In this document: positions 23,555 through 33,475 of the stretch, one piece after another
Numbering within the stretch: the stretch's first letter is position 1
Layout of the letters: the number at the start of each line of letters is the position of its first letter
Origin: Streptomyces halobius
Lineage (GTDB): Bacteria; Actinomycetota; Actinomycetes; Streptomycetales; Streptomycetaceae
Reading direction: 5' to 3'
NCBI RefSeq assembly: GCF_023277745.1
Contig: NZ_CP086322.1
Span: 6,324,001-6,388,000, forward strand
DNA: 64,000 nucleotides
Notes under the pieces: model-generated
Told to the model about the DNA's origin: nothing
The model's input: only the letters and a program-made list of their open reading frames with translations
Database searches by the model: none
Program-made: the position numbers and the translations under genes

Positions 23555-24453
23555 GCCCCACGGAGACAGCCGCCCCGGGGCCGGCGTCCTCGCCGTCCCG
23601 GCCGCCGGTATCCGCCGCGTCCGGCTACCGGGCGCGACGCACCCTCCCGCTGCGCGTCGAAGCGCTGCGCCAGTTCAGGCGGCGCCGCACGCTGGTGATC
23701 GCGGCGATCCTGACGCTGCTGCCGTTCGTGCTGGTCACGGCGTTCGCGATGGGCGGCGACCCGAGCAGCCGCGGCAACGGCCGGGTCACGTTGATGGACA
23801 CCGCCACCGCCTCCGGCGCCAACTTCGCCGCCACCGCGCTGTTCGTCTCCGCGGGCTTTCTGCTGGTCGTCCCGGTGGCGCTGTTCTGCGGCGACACGGT
23901 CGCCTCGGAGGCCGGCTGGTCCTCGCTGCGCTATCTGCTCGCCGCGCCGGTCCCACGCGCCCGGCTGTTGCTGAGCAAGCTCACCGTCGGGCTGCTGTTC
24001 AGCGCCGCCGCAATGGTGCTGCTGCCGCTGGTGGCGCTGGGTGTGGGCACCGCCGCGTACGGCTGGGGCCCGCTCCAACTGCCCACCGGGGGTGCGCTGT
24101 CCGCGGGCGACGCGGTGCCGCGGCTGGCCCTGGTCGTCGGCTATATCTTCATCAGCCAGTTGGTCACCGCGGCCCTGGCGTTCTGGCTGTCGACGGTGAC
24201 CGACGCACCCCTCGGCGCGGTGGGCGGCGCCGTCGGCCTGACCATCGTCGGCAATGTCCTCGACCAGGTCACGGCCCTCGAAGACGCGCGCGACTTCCTG
24301 CCCGCCCACTGGCAGTACGCATGGGCGGACGCGCTGCAGCCCCAGATGGAGTGGTCCGGCATGCTCCAGGGCTCGGCGGTCTCGGTGGCCTACGCGGTGG
24401 TGCTGGTCGCGATGGCCTTCCGGGGGTTCGCGAAGAAGGACGTGGTGTCGTAG
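23551..24453 (+). CDS. ABC transporter permease (ABC-2 type)
   Basis: 300 residues with six membrane spans at roughly 50-70, 92-115, 145-170, 188-215, 223-245 and 268-290. The arrangement, with RRRTLVIAAILTLLPFVLVTAF first and a large loop containing GDTVASEAGWSSLRYLLAAPVPRARLLLSKL, is that of ABC-2 family exporter permeases working with drug/antibiotic-type ATPases. The ATG overlaps the TGA of the fused ATPase gene, so it is certainly its partner. The substrate is unknown; the hydrolase on the partner chain suggests a compound processed at the outer face. Confidence 0.88.
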   Translation: MSPTETAAPGPASSPSRPPVSAASGYRARRTLPLRVEALRQFRRRRTLVIAAILTLLPFVLVTAFAMGGDPSSRGNGRVTLMDTATASGANFAATALFVSAGFLLVVPVALFCGDTVASEAGWSSLRYLLAAPVPRARLLLSKLTVGLLFSAAAMVLLPLVALGVGTAAYGWGPLQLPTGGALSAGDAVPRLALVVGYIFISQLVTAALAFWLSTVTDAPLGAVGGAVGLTIVGNVLDQVTALEDARDFLPAHWQYAWADALQPQMEWSGMLQGSAVSVAYAVVLVAMAFRGFAKKDVVS

Positions 24454-24495
24454 CGGGGCGCCGGGGGCGGACTGTAACGGCGTCATGGCCCGCTC

Positions 24496-25518
24496 TCACA
24501 CGCCGGTCGGCCCCCGCATGTGCGCGCTGACCCACCGCATCGTCCCCTCGCCCAGCCCCCGCACATACGTGTCACCGCTGTGCGTGCCGCCCGGAACGAT
24601 CTGCAGCCGCGCCTTCACCGGCCCGTGGCCGTACCGGGCGATGAACTTCCGGACCTTCGGCAGCACCGTGGCCTCCTTGGAGCCGCCCTGGAACGCCACA
24701 CAGACGGGCGGTCCGCCGCGCGCGATCAGCCGGCCGGCGAGCACCTCCGGATTGTTCGCGCGCTCGGCTTCGGCGTGCCCCTTCCACAGCGGGGAGTCGG
24801 GCACGATGTCCGGCCCGTTGGCGATCGCCACTTTGAAGGTGTCGGGGTTCTGCAGCACATTCTTCAGCGCCGCGAACCCGCCCGACGAGGAGCCCATGAT
24901 CGTCCAGGCGTCGCGGGTCTTGAGGGTGCGGAAGTTCTGCCGTACGAGATCGGGTACGTCCTGGGTGAGCCAGGTGCCGATCTTCGGCTGCCCCGGTATG
25001 TCGCTGCCGTCGTAGTACCGCTCGTCATTGGGGTTGAGCACCGGCATGACGACGATGAACGGCAGGCTGGTGCCGTCCTTGGTCCACTGGGCGAGGTGCT
25101 CCTGCAGCGCGAAGTCGGGGCCGGCCCAGTAGTTGCGGGGATAGCCGTACGAGCCGGGCAGCGCCACCATCACCGGAAAGCCCTTGTCCGCGTTCCGCTT
25201 CTCGTAGTACTCCGGCGGCGCCCACACCCACACCTTCCCGGTGACCCCCGATTTCGGGCCGTGCAGGGTGGTCACGCCGATCGGGGTGTCCTCGCCCGCC
25301 CCGCCGACCCGGCGCTCCTCCTCGAAGGTGATCGGGTGCGTGGGCAGCTGTACCAGTGAGTGCGTGCCCGGTGGCGCGGCGTGCAGCGCGGCGCCCCCCT
25401 GGAGATCGCCGAAGTGGAGGGGGGAGGCGTGGGAGGTGCCCGTGCCGCAGCCGGCCGTGCAGGCGAGAACGGTCAGGGTGATCAGTGCGGTCACCGGGGT
25501 GAACAGGGCTCTGCGCAC
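24496..25518 (-). CDS. Secreted esterase of the alpha/beta-hydrolase (antigen 85/esterase D-like) family
   Basis: 340 residues. The N-terminus, VRRALFTPVTALITLTVLACTAGCGTGTSHAS, is a signal peptide with a likely lipobox (TAGC), so the protein is probably anchored to the outer face of the membrane. The catalytic part has FPVMVALPGSYGYPRNYW, PFIVVMPVLNP, DAWTIMGSSSGGFAALKNVLQNPDTFKVAIANGPD with the GSSSGG nucleophile elbow, and GGTHSGDTYVRGL with the final histidine. This is the esterase/mycolyltransferase-like fold common in Streptomyces. The natural ester is unknown. The start is the GTG at 25516-25518, which has AAGGAGAAGGA before it; a longer frame reaches 25632 without a site. It is convergent with the permease gene. 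Confidence 0.85.
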   Translation of the reverse strand: MRRALFTPVTALITLTVLACTAGCGTGTSHASPLHFGDLQGGAALHAAPPGTHSLVQLPTHPITFEEERRVGGAGEDTPIGVTTLHGPKSGVTGKVWVWAPPEYYEKRNADKGFPVMVALPGSYGYPRNYWAGPDFALQEHLAQWTKDGTSLPFIVVMPVLNPNDERYYDGSDIPGQPKIGTWLTQDVPDLVRQNFRTLKTRDAWTIMGSSSGGFAALKNVLQNPDTFKVAIANGPDIVPDSPLWKGHAEAERANNPEVLAGRLIARGGPPVCVAFQGGSKEATVLPKVRKFIARYGHGPVKARLQIVPGGTHSGDTYVRGLGEGTMRWVSAHMRGPTGV

Positions 25519-25834
25519 GGGTCCTTCTCCTTGCCGGACGGGCCGGGAGAGGTCCCGGCCGGCAAGCAAGAGGGGGCCGTGGCGGGCCCGGGTTTCGCCC
25601 GGGCGGTGTCGGGTTGGTCGCATCGACCGCACCGAAGACGGGCAAACCGTGCTGACCTGCCGCGTTTACGTGCCTCAGAAGGCGTGTTTACCGGGATTTT
25701 CCCGGCGGGGGAGAGGCGGAAGTGCGGGAGGTCCGGCGCGGCACGGAGCAGATCCCGCCACCGGTCGTTCCGGCCCCGTCCCCCACGGCACCCGCCCGCA
25801 TTCCCACCCGCATTCCCACCCGTATTCTCTCGAT
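25519..25834. other. Divergent region between the esterase and the FUSC-like gene
   Basis: 316 bp. It contains the ribosome binding site of the esterase, and near 25797-25826 three head-to-tail copies of a CCCGCATTCCCA-type 12-bp unit. The last copy turns into TATTCT (25823-25828), a -10 box six bases before the ATG at 25835. No open frame with coding bias. Confidence 0.55.
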
Positions 25835-27949
25835 ATGACCTGGTCGCGCGCGCTGAAGGAGACCGCCCGCTCCGGGCTGAGCATCGAGCGGGCCAAGCTC
25901 ACCCCGCTGATCGCCGTCCGCGGCTCGGCGGGCGTCGCCCTCGTCATCGGGCTGTGTCTGTGGCTGGGCGACCCGCGCCTCGCGGTCTCCTCCGCCTTCG
26001 GGGCGTTCGCGTCCGGCCTGGTCACGTTCCAGCGCAGCATGCGCCCCCGGCCGGTCCTGGCGCTCGCCGTCGCCGGCCCGCTGGCCGTCGCCACCTTCCT
26101 CGGCTATCTGGCCGCCCCGCACCTCCTCGTCTTCGTCCCGCTGCTCGCCGTCTCGGCCTGCCTCGCCGGGATGGCCTGGGCGATCGGCCCGGTCTCCGGG
26201 CTCGTCGGCACCCTGACCGTCGCGATCATGGTGGTCACCGTCACGCTGCCGACGACCGTCCTGGGCGCCCTGGCGCACGCCGCCCTGATCGCCTTCGGCG
26301 GCGTCGTCCAGGCCGTCCTGATCGTGCTCTTCCCGGTGCGCCCCTGGGGCGTGCAGCGCGACGCGCTCGCCGACGCGCTGGCCGCCGAGGCCGATTACGC
26401 CCGACGGCTGCGGCAGAACCCGGTCGCCCCGTTCGACCCTGCCCCCCTGATGGACGCCCGCCTCGCGTCCACGGTCACCCCGCGTCAGGCCAGACGCCGT
26501 CCCGTCCAGCTGCACGGCCCCCGCGGCCTCGCCGAGCAGCTCGGACCCGTCCTCGCCTCACTCGCCGACCCGGTCGTCGGCGCTCCGGCACAGGGCCCGG
26601 AACGCGACCGCGCCCGCGATCTGCTCGACGCCGCGGCCACCGTCCTGGACGCCGTCGCGCACGCCGTCCGGTACGCCCGCCCCGTCCGGCTGCCTCCCGA
26701 GGCGATGGCCACCCTCGAAGTCCCCGCCTCCGGCCCGATGCTCAGGGGCGCCGCCCGCCGCTCCGCCTACCGTCTGATCTCGCTGCTCGCCGACGCCGTC
26801 GAACTCACCGACGAGCCGGTCCAGGCCACCCGCCCCACCACCGGGGCCGAACGCGCCCATCTGCTGCGCCCCAGCGTCCCCCGGCTCGTCCCGGTGGCGC
26901 TGCGCGCCGTGCGCCGCGAGGCGCGCTGGTCCTCGCACATCTTCCGGCACGCCCTCCGCGTCAGCGCGGTCTGCTCCGCCGGCTATCTGCTGGGCACCGG
27001 CCTCCCGTTCGGTCACGGCTACTGGGTGCCGCTCACCTCCGTCATGGTGATGCGCCCCGACTTCGGCCAGACCTACTCCCGGGGAGTCGCCCGCTTCAGC
27101 GGCACCCTCGTCGGGGTCGCCGTGGCCGGCGCCCTGATGGCCCTCGCCCGCCCGGGCGCGTACGTCAGCGCCGGGGCGGCCGTCGTCTGCGTGTTCCTCA
27201 TGTACCTGCTGATGCGTACCGGCGTGTCCGTGACCTCGGCATGTGTCACCGCCTACGTCGTCTTCCTGCTCGGCATCGCCGGCGAGGGCTGGGCACAGAC
27301 CGTCCAGGAACGCAGCGTGCTCACCCTCTTCGGCGGACTTCTCGCGATGCTGTCCTACGCGCTGTTCCCCGCCTGGGAGACGCCCAAGCTGCGCGACCGC
27401 CTCGCCGCATGGCTGGCGGCCAACGGACGGTACGCGCTGGCCGTGTACGACCGTTACGCACGGCCCGCCGAAGGCCGTCCCCGGCAGGTCCGCGAGGCCC
27501 TGCTGGACGCCCGCGCGGCCCGCGCCGCCTGGGAGGAGAGCGAGGCCCGCGCCGAGAAGGAACCCGTACGCCACCGCGGCCTCTCGCGCACCTCGGCGCA
27601 CGCCGCCGGCTCCGCGCTCGCCACGATGGGCCGGGTCACGATGATCCTGGAGGCGCACCTCCCCGACAAGGACGCAGAACCGTCGCCCGGTGCCGCCGCG
27701 TTCGCCGCCGAACTGCGCCCCTCACTGGAGCGGGCGGCGCACGCCGTACGCGAACGGCGCGCGCCGGACTGGAGCGCGCTGCGCACCGTATGGGAGCGGT
27801 GGGACACCGAGAGCGCGGGCCAGGGCATCGCGCTGCGTGCCTCGGATCTGCTGCTGGACGCGCTTGACGACCTCGCCGAGGCGCTGTCCCGGAGGCCGGG
27901 CGGGCACGGCCGGGCGGCACGGGACGTGCGGGACGACGAAAGCCCCTGA
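25835..27949 (+). CDS. FUSC-family membrane protein (aromatic-acid/fusaric-acid exporter-like)
   Basis: 704-residue inner-membrane protein with two hydrophobic bundles of five to six spans, at about residues 25-170 and 375-520, each followed by a cytosolic helical part. This is the FUSC/YccC plan of efflux proteins for aromatic acids. RGSAGVALVIGLCLWLGDPRLAVSSAFGAFASGLV and its counterpart ALRVSAVCSAGYLLGTGLPFGHGYWVPLTSVMVMRPDFGQT are the conserved repeat starts; the latter, with HGYWVPLT, is diagnostic. The C-terminal 180 residues are charged and helical. The substrate is unknown. There is no Shine-Dalgarno sequence; TATTCT lies six bases before the ATG at 25835, so a leaderless transcript is likely. 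A much longer frame to 25241 lies over the esterase gene and is rejected. Confidence 0.88.
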   Translation: MTWSRALKETARSGLSIERAKLTPLIAVRGSAGVALVIGLCLWLGDPRLAVSSAFGAFASGLVTFQRSMRPRPVLALAVAGPLAVATFLGYLAAPHLLVFVPLLAVSACLAGMAWAIGPVSGLVGTLTVAIMVVTVTLPTTVLGALAHAALIAFGGVVQAVLIVLFPVRPWGVQRDALADALAAEADYARRLRQNPVAPFDPAPLMDARLASTVTPRQARRRPVQLHGPRGLAEQLGPVLASLADPVVGAPAQGPERDRARDLLDAAATVLDAVAHAVRYARPVRLPPEAMATLEVPASGPMLRGAARRSAYRLISLLADAVELTDEPVQATRPTTGAERAHLLRPSVPRLVPVALRAVRREARWSSHIFRHALRVSAVCSAGYLLGTGLPFGHGYWVPLTSVMVMRPDFGQTYSRGVARFSGTLVGVAVAGALMALARPGAYVSAGAAVVCVFLMYLLMRTGVSVTSACVTAYVVFLLGIAGEGWAQTVQERSVLTLFGGLLAMLSYALFPAWETPKLRDRLAAWLAANGRYALAVYDRYARPAEGRPRQVREALLDARAARAAWEESEARAEKEPVRHRGLSRTSAHAAGSALATMGRVTMILEAHLPDKDAEPSPGAAAFAAELRPSLERAAHAVRERRAPDWSALRTVWERWDTESAGQGIALRASDLLLDALDDLAEALSRRPGGHGRAARDVRDDESP

Positions 27950-27963
27950 GGCGGACGGCGGTT

Positions 27964-28003
27964 GCCCGTCGGCGAGCCCGGAGGAAAGGGTTCCGGACGG
28001 GCG
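27964..28003 (+). terminator. Possible terminator after the FUSC-like gene
   Basis: GCCCGTC and GACGGGC are inverted copies around a 26-base loop that itself contains CCGGAGG/AACC pairing. The loop is long for an intrinsic terminator, so the call is weak. Confidence 0.35.
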
Positions 28004-28102
28004 AAGCCGGACTCGACGGGCTCCGCACCTGCAGGCAAGAGCTCGACACTCGGGAGAAAACGCCACCTTCAGGAACCTTTCCGCCCTCCCAGTAGTCTAG
28101 AT

Positions 28103-28117
28103 AATTGCCCCGCAATT
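28103..28117. promoter_or_regulatory. Perfect palindrome upstream of the mreB-like gene
   Basis: AATTGCCCCGCAATT: 6-bp perfect arms and a 3-bp centre, in the lowest-GC part of the leader, 130 bp before the gene. It could be an operator; no regulator is known for it. Confidence 0.35.
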
Positions 28118-28246
28118 GATGCCTTTGGCCAGTAGGTAAGCCATTGGTGCAGTCTGGGTGATGATGTCCGAGGAACCCCGGACTCGGGGCCGAGGCCCCC
28201 TGTTGGGGAGCCTGTCATCCGTCGAGAGAGAGCAAGCGAACTCCCC

Positions 28247-29338
28247 ATGGCGTCCAGCACTTCGTCCGGTACGTACGACATCGGCATCGACCTCGGCACC
28301 GCCAACACCCTGGTGTACGCGCGCGGCAAGGGCGTGGTGCTGAACGAGCCGTCGGTCGTCGCCGTCAACGCTTCCGGTGCGATCATCGCCGTAGGGTCCG
28401 AGGCCAAGCGGACGATCGGCCGGACCCCGTCCGGGATCACCGCGATGCGTCCCCTGCAGGAGGGCGTCATCGCCGACTTCGACGCCGCCGAGCAGATGCT
28501 GCGCGCCCTCATGAAGAAGGCGCTGCCCACCAGCCGTCGCTTCTCCAGACCGCGGGTCGTCATCTGCGTCCCCTCCGGGGTCACCGGCGTCGAACAGCGC
28601 GCGGTCATCGACTCCGCCAAGGCCGCCGGTGCCCGCGAGGTGCATCTCATCGAGGAGCCGATGGCCGCGGCGATCGGCGCCGGGCTCCCGGTGGACGAAC
28701 CGGTCGGCTGCATGGTGGTGGACATCGGCGGCGGCACCACCGAGGTCGCCGTCGTCTCCATGGGCGGCATCGTCACCGCCCAGTCCGTACGGGTCGCGGG
28801 CGACGCCCTGGACGCCGCGATCGTCAGCTACGTCAAGAAGAAGCACGCGCTGGCCATCGGGGAGCGCACCGCCGAAGAGATCAAGATCGCCATCGGCTCG
28901 GCGTTCTGGACACCGGCCGGGCTGACCGGGACCGACGACGGCGAACCCGGCGGACGCCGCACGTCCTTCACCGTCCGCGGCCGGGACCACGTCAGGGGAC
29001 TGCCCCGGATCCAGGAGATCGAGGAGGAGGAAATCCGCAACGCGCTGGCCGAACCGGTCGACGCGATCGTCCGCGCCGTGCACCGCACCCTCGACGAATG
29101 CCCGCCCGAGCTCTCCGGCGACATCATCGAACAGGGCATCGCCCTCACCGGCGGCGGCGCCCTGCTGCACGGCCTGGACCAGCGCTTGCGGCAGGACACG
29201 GGGGTGCCGGTGATGGTGGCCGATCAGCCCCTGGACTGCGTCGTCAACGGCACCGCCAAGTGCGTCGACGAATTCGCCGCACTGCACGGCATGCTGACGG
29301 GCGCGAAGGAACAGCAGCGGAGGTCGGTGCGGTTGTGA
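28247..29338 (+). CDS. mbl: Actin-like cell-shape protein, MreB paralogue (Mbl type)
   Basis: 363-residue member of the MreB family, an ATP-binding filament protein. YDIGIDLGTANTLVYARGKGVVLNEPSVV is phosphate-1, VVICVPSGVTGVEQRAVIDSAKAAGAREVHLIEEPMAAAIGAGLP is connect/phosphate, MVVDIGGGTTEVAVVSMGGIV is phosphate-2, and DIIEQGIALTGGGALLHGLDQRL is the adenosine motif. Streptomyces use MreB-like proteins for spore-wall building rather than vegetative growth. The principal mreB sits with mreC and mreD; none is near here, and the phosphate loops are followed by extra charged stretches (TGTDDGEPGGRRTSF), so this is the stand-alone paralogue. There is only a weak ribosome binding site (GAGAGAGAGCAAG) before the ATG. 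Confidence 0.88.
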   Translation: MASSTSSGTYDIGIDLGTANTLVYARGKGVVLNEPSVVAVNASGAIIAVGSEAKRTIGRTPSGITAMRPLQEGVIADFDAAEQMLRALMKKALPTSRRFSRPRVVICVPSGVTGVEQRAVIDSAKAAGAREVHLIEEPMAAAIGAGLPVDEPVGCMVVDIGGGTTEVAVVSMGGIVTAQSVRVAGDALDAAIVSYVKKKHALAIGERTAEEIKIAIGSAFWTPAGLTGTDDGEPGGRRTSFTVRGRDHVRGLPRIQEIEEEEIRNALAEPVDAIVRAVHRTLDECPPELSGDIIEQGIALTGGGALLHGLDQRLRQDTGVPVMVADQPLDCVVNGTAKCVDEFAALHGMLTGAKEQQRRSVRL

Positions 29339-29572
29339 GGTGCGGGGTGAGGGGCGGAGCAGGGCTCCCGTGCCGCCTCACCTACCCCTACCCCTACCCC
29401 CACCCCCTCCCCCAACCTGGCCGGATGTCGCCGCATGGCGACAGGCATGGCGACAGCCACCGTCCGCCGCACGCCCGATAGCGTCGACGGTGAACGCCGA
29501 GGGGTAGTGGCGGGGCAGTGGCGCGGCCGGTCGGAGCGCCGGTCCAGGGGAGTATGCAGGGGGAGTTGCGGC

Positions 29573-31748
29573 ATGGTGGATCCCATATCCATCGGGGCGG
29601 TCACGGGGATTCTGCGCGCGGCGACCGGGTCCATGGCCAATGAGGCCGGGAAGCGGGCCTGGGAGTCGCTGGGCGGACTGGTCCGGCGGATCGCGGGACG
29701 CGAGGTGCCCGCACCGGCCGGCAGCGCCGAGCGCGAGGTGGTGGCGAGGCTGCTGGTCGACGGTGCGCGACAGGACCCGGCGCACGCCAGGGCGCTGGCC
29801 GCCTGGGTCCGCGGCGCGCCCCGGCCCGGGATCGCCGACGCGGCCGCCGTGCCGCGCCGGCTGCCCGGTTCCGTACGGTTCTTCACCGACCGTCAGCAAC
29901 TGATGAAGCGCCTGAACCGCGAGGCCCGGCGCAAGGCCGACGGGCGTCCCAAGCTCGCGCTGGTCCATGGACCGGAAGGCATCGGCCAGCGCGCTGGCCA
30001 TCCACTGGGGAAGCGCCCACGCCCGGCTCTTCCCCGAGGGGCAGTTGTACGTGGACCTCCGCGGGGGCGCGACGGCCGGCACCCTGGACCAGGCCACCAT
30101 GCTGCGCCGCCTCCTACGGCAGTTGGGCCTCGCGGACGACGAGGTTCCGCCGGTCGTCGAGGACCGCGCGGATCTGTATCGCGCGACCGTCGCGGACCGC
30201 AGGCTCCTCGTCGTCCTCGACCATGCCCGGTCCGCCGCCCAGATACGGCCCGTGCTGACATCGGCGCCCGGGGTGTTCACGATCGTGGTCGCCCGACGCC
30301 CGCTGAGCGGCCTGGACGCCGTACCGGTCCCCGTCGGCCCGCTCACCGAGGGAGACGCCCGCGACCTGCTCGGCCAACTCACCGGGAAAGAGGCCATCGC
30401 CGCCGCGGAGGCCGCCCTGCCGGAAGTGCTCACCCGGTGTGCCGGTTCGCCGTTCGCCCTGCGCGCCGCCGCCGTACGACTGATGGAGCCGCCCCGCCGG
30501 AACCGGGAACCCGCCGTGCGCGACGACGACCCCGTACACATTGCCGCCGAGGACGCCTACCGCGACCTGCCCCCGGACGCCGCACGGCTCTACCGGCTGC
30601 TGGCGCTGCGCCCATGGCCCGTCCTCGGGCCGGCCGTCGCCGGCGCCACCGCGAAGATCAGCGAACCGGAAGCCGAGGCACTGCTCGCCGAACTGGCCGC
30701 CCGCCGGCTGCTGGAGACCACCCCCGACGGCCGCTACCGCTACCGCCCCTCCGTACGGCGCCATGCCGAGGCCGCCGCCGCTCGCGAGGACGGTATCGCC
30801 GGCTGCTCGGCCGCCGTCTCCCGTGGGGTGGCCTGGTCCCTGGAGTTCGCGGTACGCGCCGACCGCGCCGTGCTCCCGCAGCGCTGGCACCTCGGGCCGT
30901 TGTACGCGCGGCTGGAGCCCGGCCACCCGTACGCCGATCAGAGCGAGGCGCTGACCGCACTCGTCGGCGAGCTCGGACAGCTCCTCGAAGCCGTCCGCGC
31001 CGCCGAGGAGTTAGGCGACCGCGACTCCGTCTGCCAGCTGTGCGAGGCCCTGTGGTCGGTGCAGCTCAAGGCGGGCCGCCACGACGAACTGCTGCCCGCG
31101 CTCCGGGCCGGCACCCGCGCCGCCGACGCCCTCGAAGCCGACGCACGGGCCGCGGACGGCGCGTCCGAAGGGGCCCTGGCCGCGTCCCGGACGTCCGGAC
31201 GGACACACACCCAACTGGCCCTGGCCCTGGTCGAAGTGGGCCGCTACGAGGAGGCCGAATCCGAACTCCGCGCCGCCGCCGACGCGGAACAGCGCGCCGG
31301 CCACTCCCGGGGCCGGGCCACCGCCGTCGAATCCCTGGGCCTGCAGCGGCTGCGGCAGTGGCGCTTCCACGAGGCGTACGACTGCTTCGACACGGCCGAC
31401 GGCCTGTTGGCGGCCATTCCCCAGGACGGCGAGGGCGCCGCCGACGTGCCGCGCGCCCGTGCCCTCCTGGAACGCCACCGGGGCCGGGCGCTGCGGGGCC
31501 TCGCCCGCTGGGACGAGGCCGAGCAGCGGCTGCGGCGCGCCCTGCGCTTCTTCCGCGAGACCGCGGAGCCGTACAACACTGCCCGCACGCTCACCGACCT
31601 CGCCGAGACCCACCTCGACGCCGGCGCCCCGGCCGCCGCGCGCCCCTTGATCGACGAGGCAACCCGCCTGCTCCAGGGGGAGCGGGCAACCTTCCCCCTC
31701 ATCCACCTCCGGGCGCTGGGCGAGCGTTGCCAGGGCGAGGTGGGGTGA
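29573..31748 (+). pseudogene. STAND-type NTPase with TPR repeats, frameshifted in the P-loop
   Basis: The first frame starts at the ATG 29573 (AGGGGGA before it), MVDPISIGAVTGILRAATGSMANEAGKRAWESLGGLVRRIAG, and reaches RFFTDRQQLMKRLNREARRKADGRPKLALVHGPEGIG near 29985. The protein then continues in another frame: ALAIHWGSAHARLFPEGQLYVDLRG, LLVVLDHARSAAQIRPVL (Walker B region), a winged-helix part (YRDLPPDAARLYRLLALRPWPV) and TPR helices (QLALALVEVGRYEEAESELRAAAD, LDAGAPAAARPLIDEATRLL) to the stop at 31748. Two bases appear to be missing exactly where GIGK(S/T) should be, removing the Walker A lysine. The second frame has a TTA leucine codon at 31011-31013, so even an intact gene would have depended on the rare bldA tRNA. 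Restart at 29967 would give an ATPase without a P-loop. Confidence 0.78.
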
Positions 31749-31910
31749 CGGCGGTAACGGGGGGCGAGGACGGCTGAGGAGGGCCCGGATCGGGGCGTCG
31801 GCAGTGACCGGGAGGGGTGGACGGCCGGGGTCGGGCCGGCCGGCAGCCGCCAGTGGGAGGCGTGGACGGCCTGGGCAGGGCGTCGGACAGGCACCAGGGT
31901 GGTCGAGGAG

Positions 31911-33475
31911 TCAGCCGACCGACGTGACCGTCACCCTGTGGGGAACGCCGCCCGTCCATACGGTCAGGCCGTCGGCCACCAGGTCCTTCAGCAGCGTGCC
32001 CCCCGGCCAGTGCGGCATGCAGCGCGGAGGCGTACGCGGCCGGATCGGCCCCTGACGGCGCCGCGGTGAGCCGTACGACCTCGCCCGTACGGGTACGCAC
32101 GGTGCACGCGCCGGGCTCCGTGATGTAGGCCGCGAGCGCGCAGTTCTGCCACCGTGCCAGGACCTCCGCGCCCCAGCTCTCCGGTGGCCCCAGCCGGGGA
32201 TCGTCCGCGTTCCCGTACCGGAAGATCACATCGGCCAACGCCGTCACCTCGGGGTCAAGACCGTCTTCGTGGACGGCCAGATGCGCCTCCACCTGCGCTT
32301 TCCCCTGTGCGTCCGGCTGCACGGCCCTCGCCACGACGTCGGACTCCTCACCCGGGGCCGTCTCCCAGTCCGTTTCCCGCGCCGCCTCCTGCGCCGATTC
32401 GGCGAACCGGCGCACCGTGACCTCACCCGTCCCCAGCAGCCGGGTCAGCACCTGCAGCGGTGCGGTGCGCAGCGGCGGCTCGTACGGCGGCAGGGGCAGC
32501 GGGTCGAGCAGTGCGGGCTCCGGCGGTTCGGGTATCCCGATCAGGCGGTAGAAGGTTTCCCGCAGGAGCGGCGCGGACTTGCCCGGTACGGACGTGGTCA
32601 GTTCGGCGGGGCCGGAGAGCGCACGGTGCCGGCCGATCAGCGTCTCGATCTGCCGCCGCAGCGGCTCATGCGGAGCGAGCCGGGGCGCGGTGCGGACGAA
32701 CTCCGCCACCGGGGAGAGCGGGTCCAGCCCGTCGAGCGGTGCCGCGCCCAGGAGGACGGGGGTGCCGAGCGCGGCCGCGTAATACGTCACGGAACCGTGG
32801 TCCCCGATCACGGCGTCCGCGGCGATCAGCGCCTGCCGCCAGCCCTCCAGAGGGTCGAGCAGGGTCAGACCGCCGCGGCGCGCCCGGTTCAGCCAGGCTC
32901 TGATCTGGCCGGGGCCGTGGCCGTGCCAGATGTTGGGGTGGAGGACCGCCGCGAGCCGGTATCCGTCGGCCGGGAGTTCGCCGGTCAGCCGGGGGAGCAG
33001 GGAGGGCAGCGGGTCCGCCGCGCCGCCGTCCCCGAAGAGGGATTCCGGATTCCAGGTGGAGTTGAGGAGGAGCAGCCGCTGTCCGTCCCGTATGCCGAGC
33101 GCGCGACGGAACCGGTGGCGGTGCCGACGGGCCGCCAGCATCCGGTCGAAGCACGGATCCCCGGCGAGTACGGCGGTGGGGGCCGCCTGCGGACACGCGG
33201 CCCGGAGCCGTTCCAGCTGCTCGGGGTGCGAGAGCACCATCGCCTCCGCGACGGGGGTGCCGTCCGCGAGCAGCCACTCCGGCGACAACCCGAAAACCGG
33301 AGCACCGACACCCCGGCTCCCGGCTCCCGGCTCCCGGCAATTCCGCCACACCCGCCTGGAACGGCGACGACCCCGTACAGATTGCCAGCATCTGCACCCG
33401 CAGGTCGTCACGGAACAGCGGCAGCACATCCAACAGCCGGGTCGCAGAGGTCACGTTGTGCACCACGAACAGCAC
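31911..33475 (-). pseudogene. Decayed CDP-glycerol glycerophosphotransferase-like gene
   Basis: The remnant reads leftward. VLFVVHNVTSATRLLDVLPLFRDDLRVQMLAICTGSSPFQAGVAEL is the N-terminus. Near 33300-33345 a CCCGGCT-repeat marks a frame change and the apparent loss of about 50 residues. The main body, APVFGLSPEWLLADGTPVAEAMVLSHPEQLERL through GDPCFDRML, LLLLNSTWNPESLFGD, LHPNIWHGHGPGQI and ADAVIGDHGSVTYYAAALGTPVLLG, is in a second frame; this is the nucleotide-sugar/CDP-glycerol transferase-like fold. Near 32000 a run of six G (five expected) throws the end into a third frame, in which TLLKDLVADGLTVWTGGVPHRVTVTSVG ends naturally at 31911. With two shifts and a deletion it cannot make the full protein. 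The start is uncertain: GTG at 33475 or further up. Confidence 0.72.

Noticed and set aside
25241..25834. N-terminal extension of the FUSC-like protein by 198 residues
   Set aside because: It overlaps the esterase gene on the other strand and its promoter; the conserved protein begins at 25835.
29970..29995. Programmed ribosomal frameshift in the STAND gene
   Set aside because: No slippery heptamer, stimulatory hairpin or internal Shine-Dalgarno sequence is evident, and joining would still lose the Walker A lysine.
29967..31748. Independent gene starting at the internal ATG 29967
   Set aside because: It would be an NTPase without a P-loop, has no proper ribosome binding site, and its sequence continues the upstream frame; a frameshift explains both halves.
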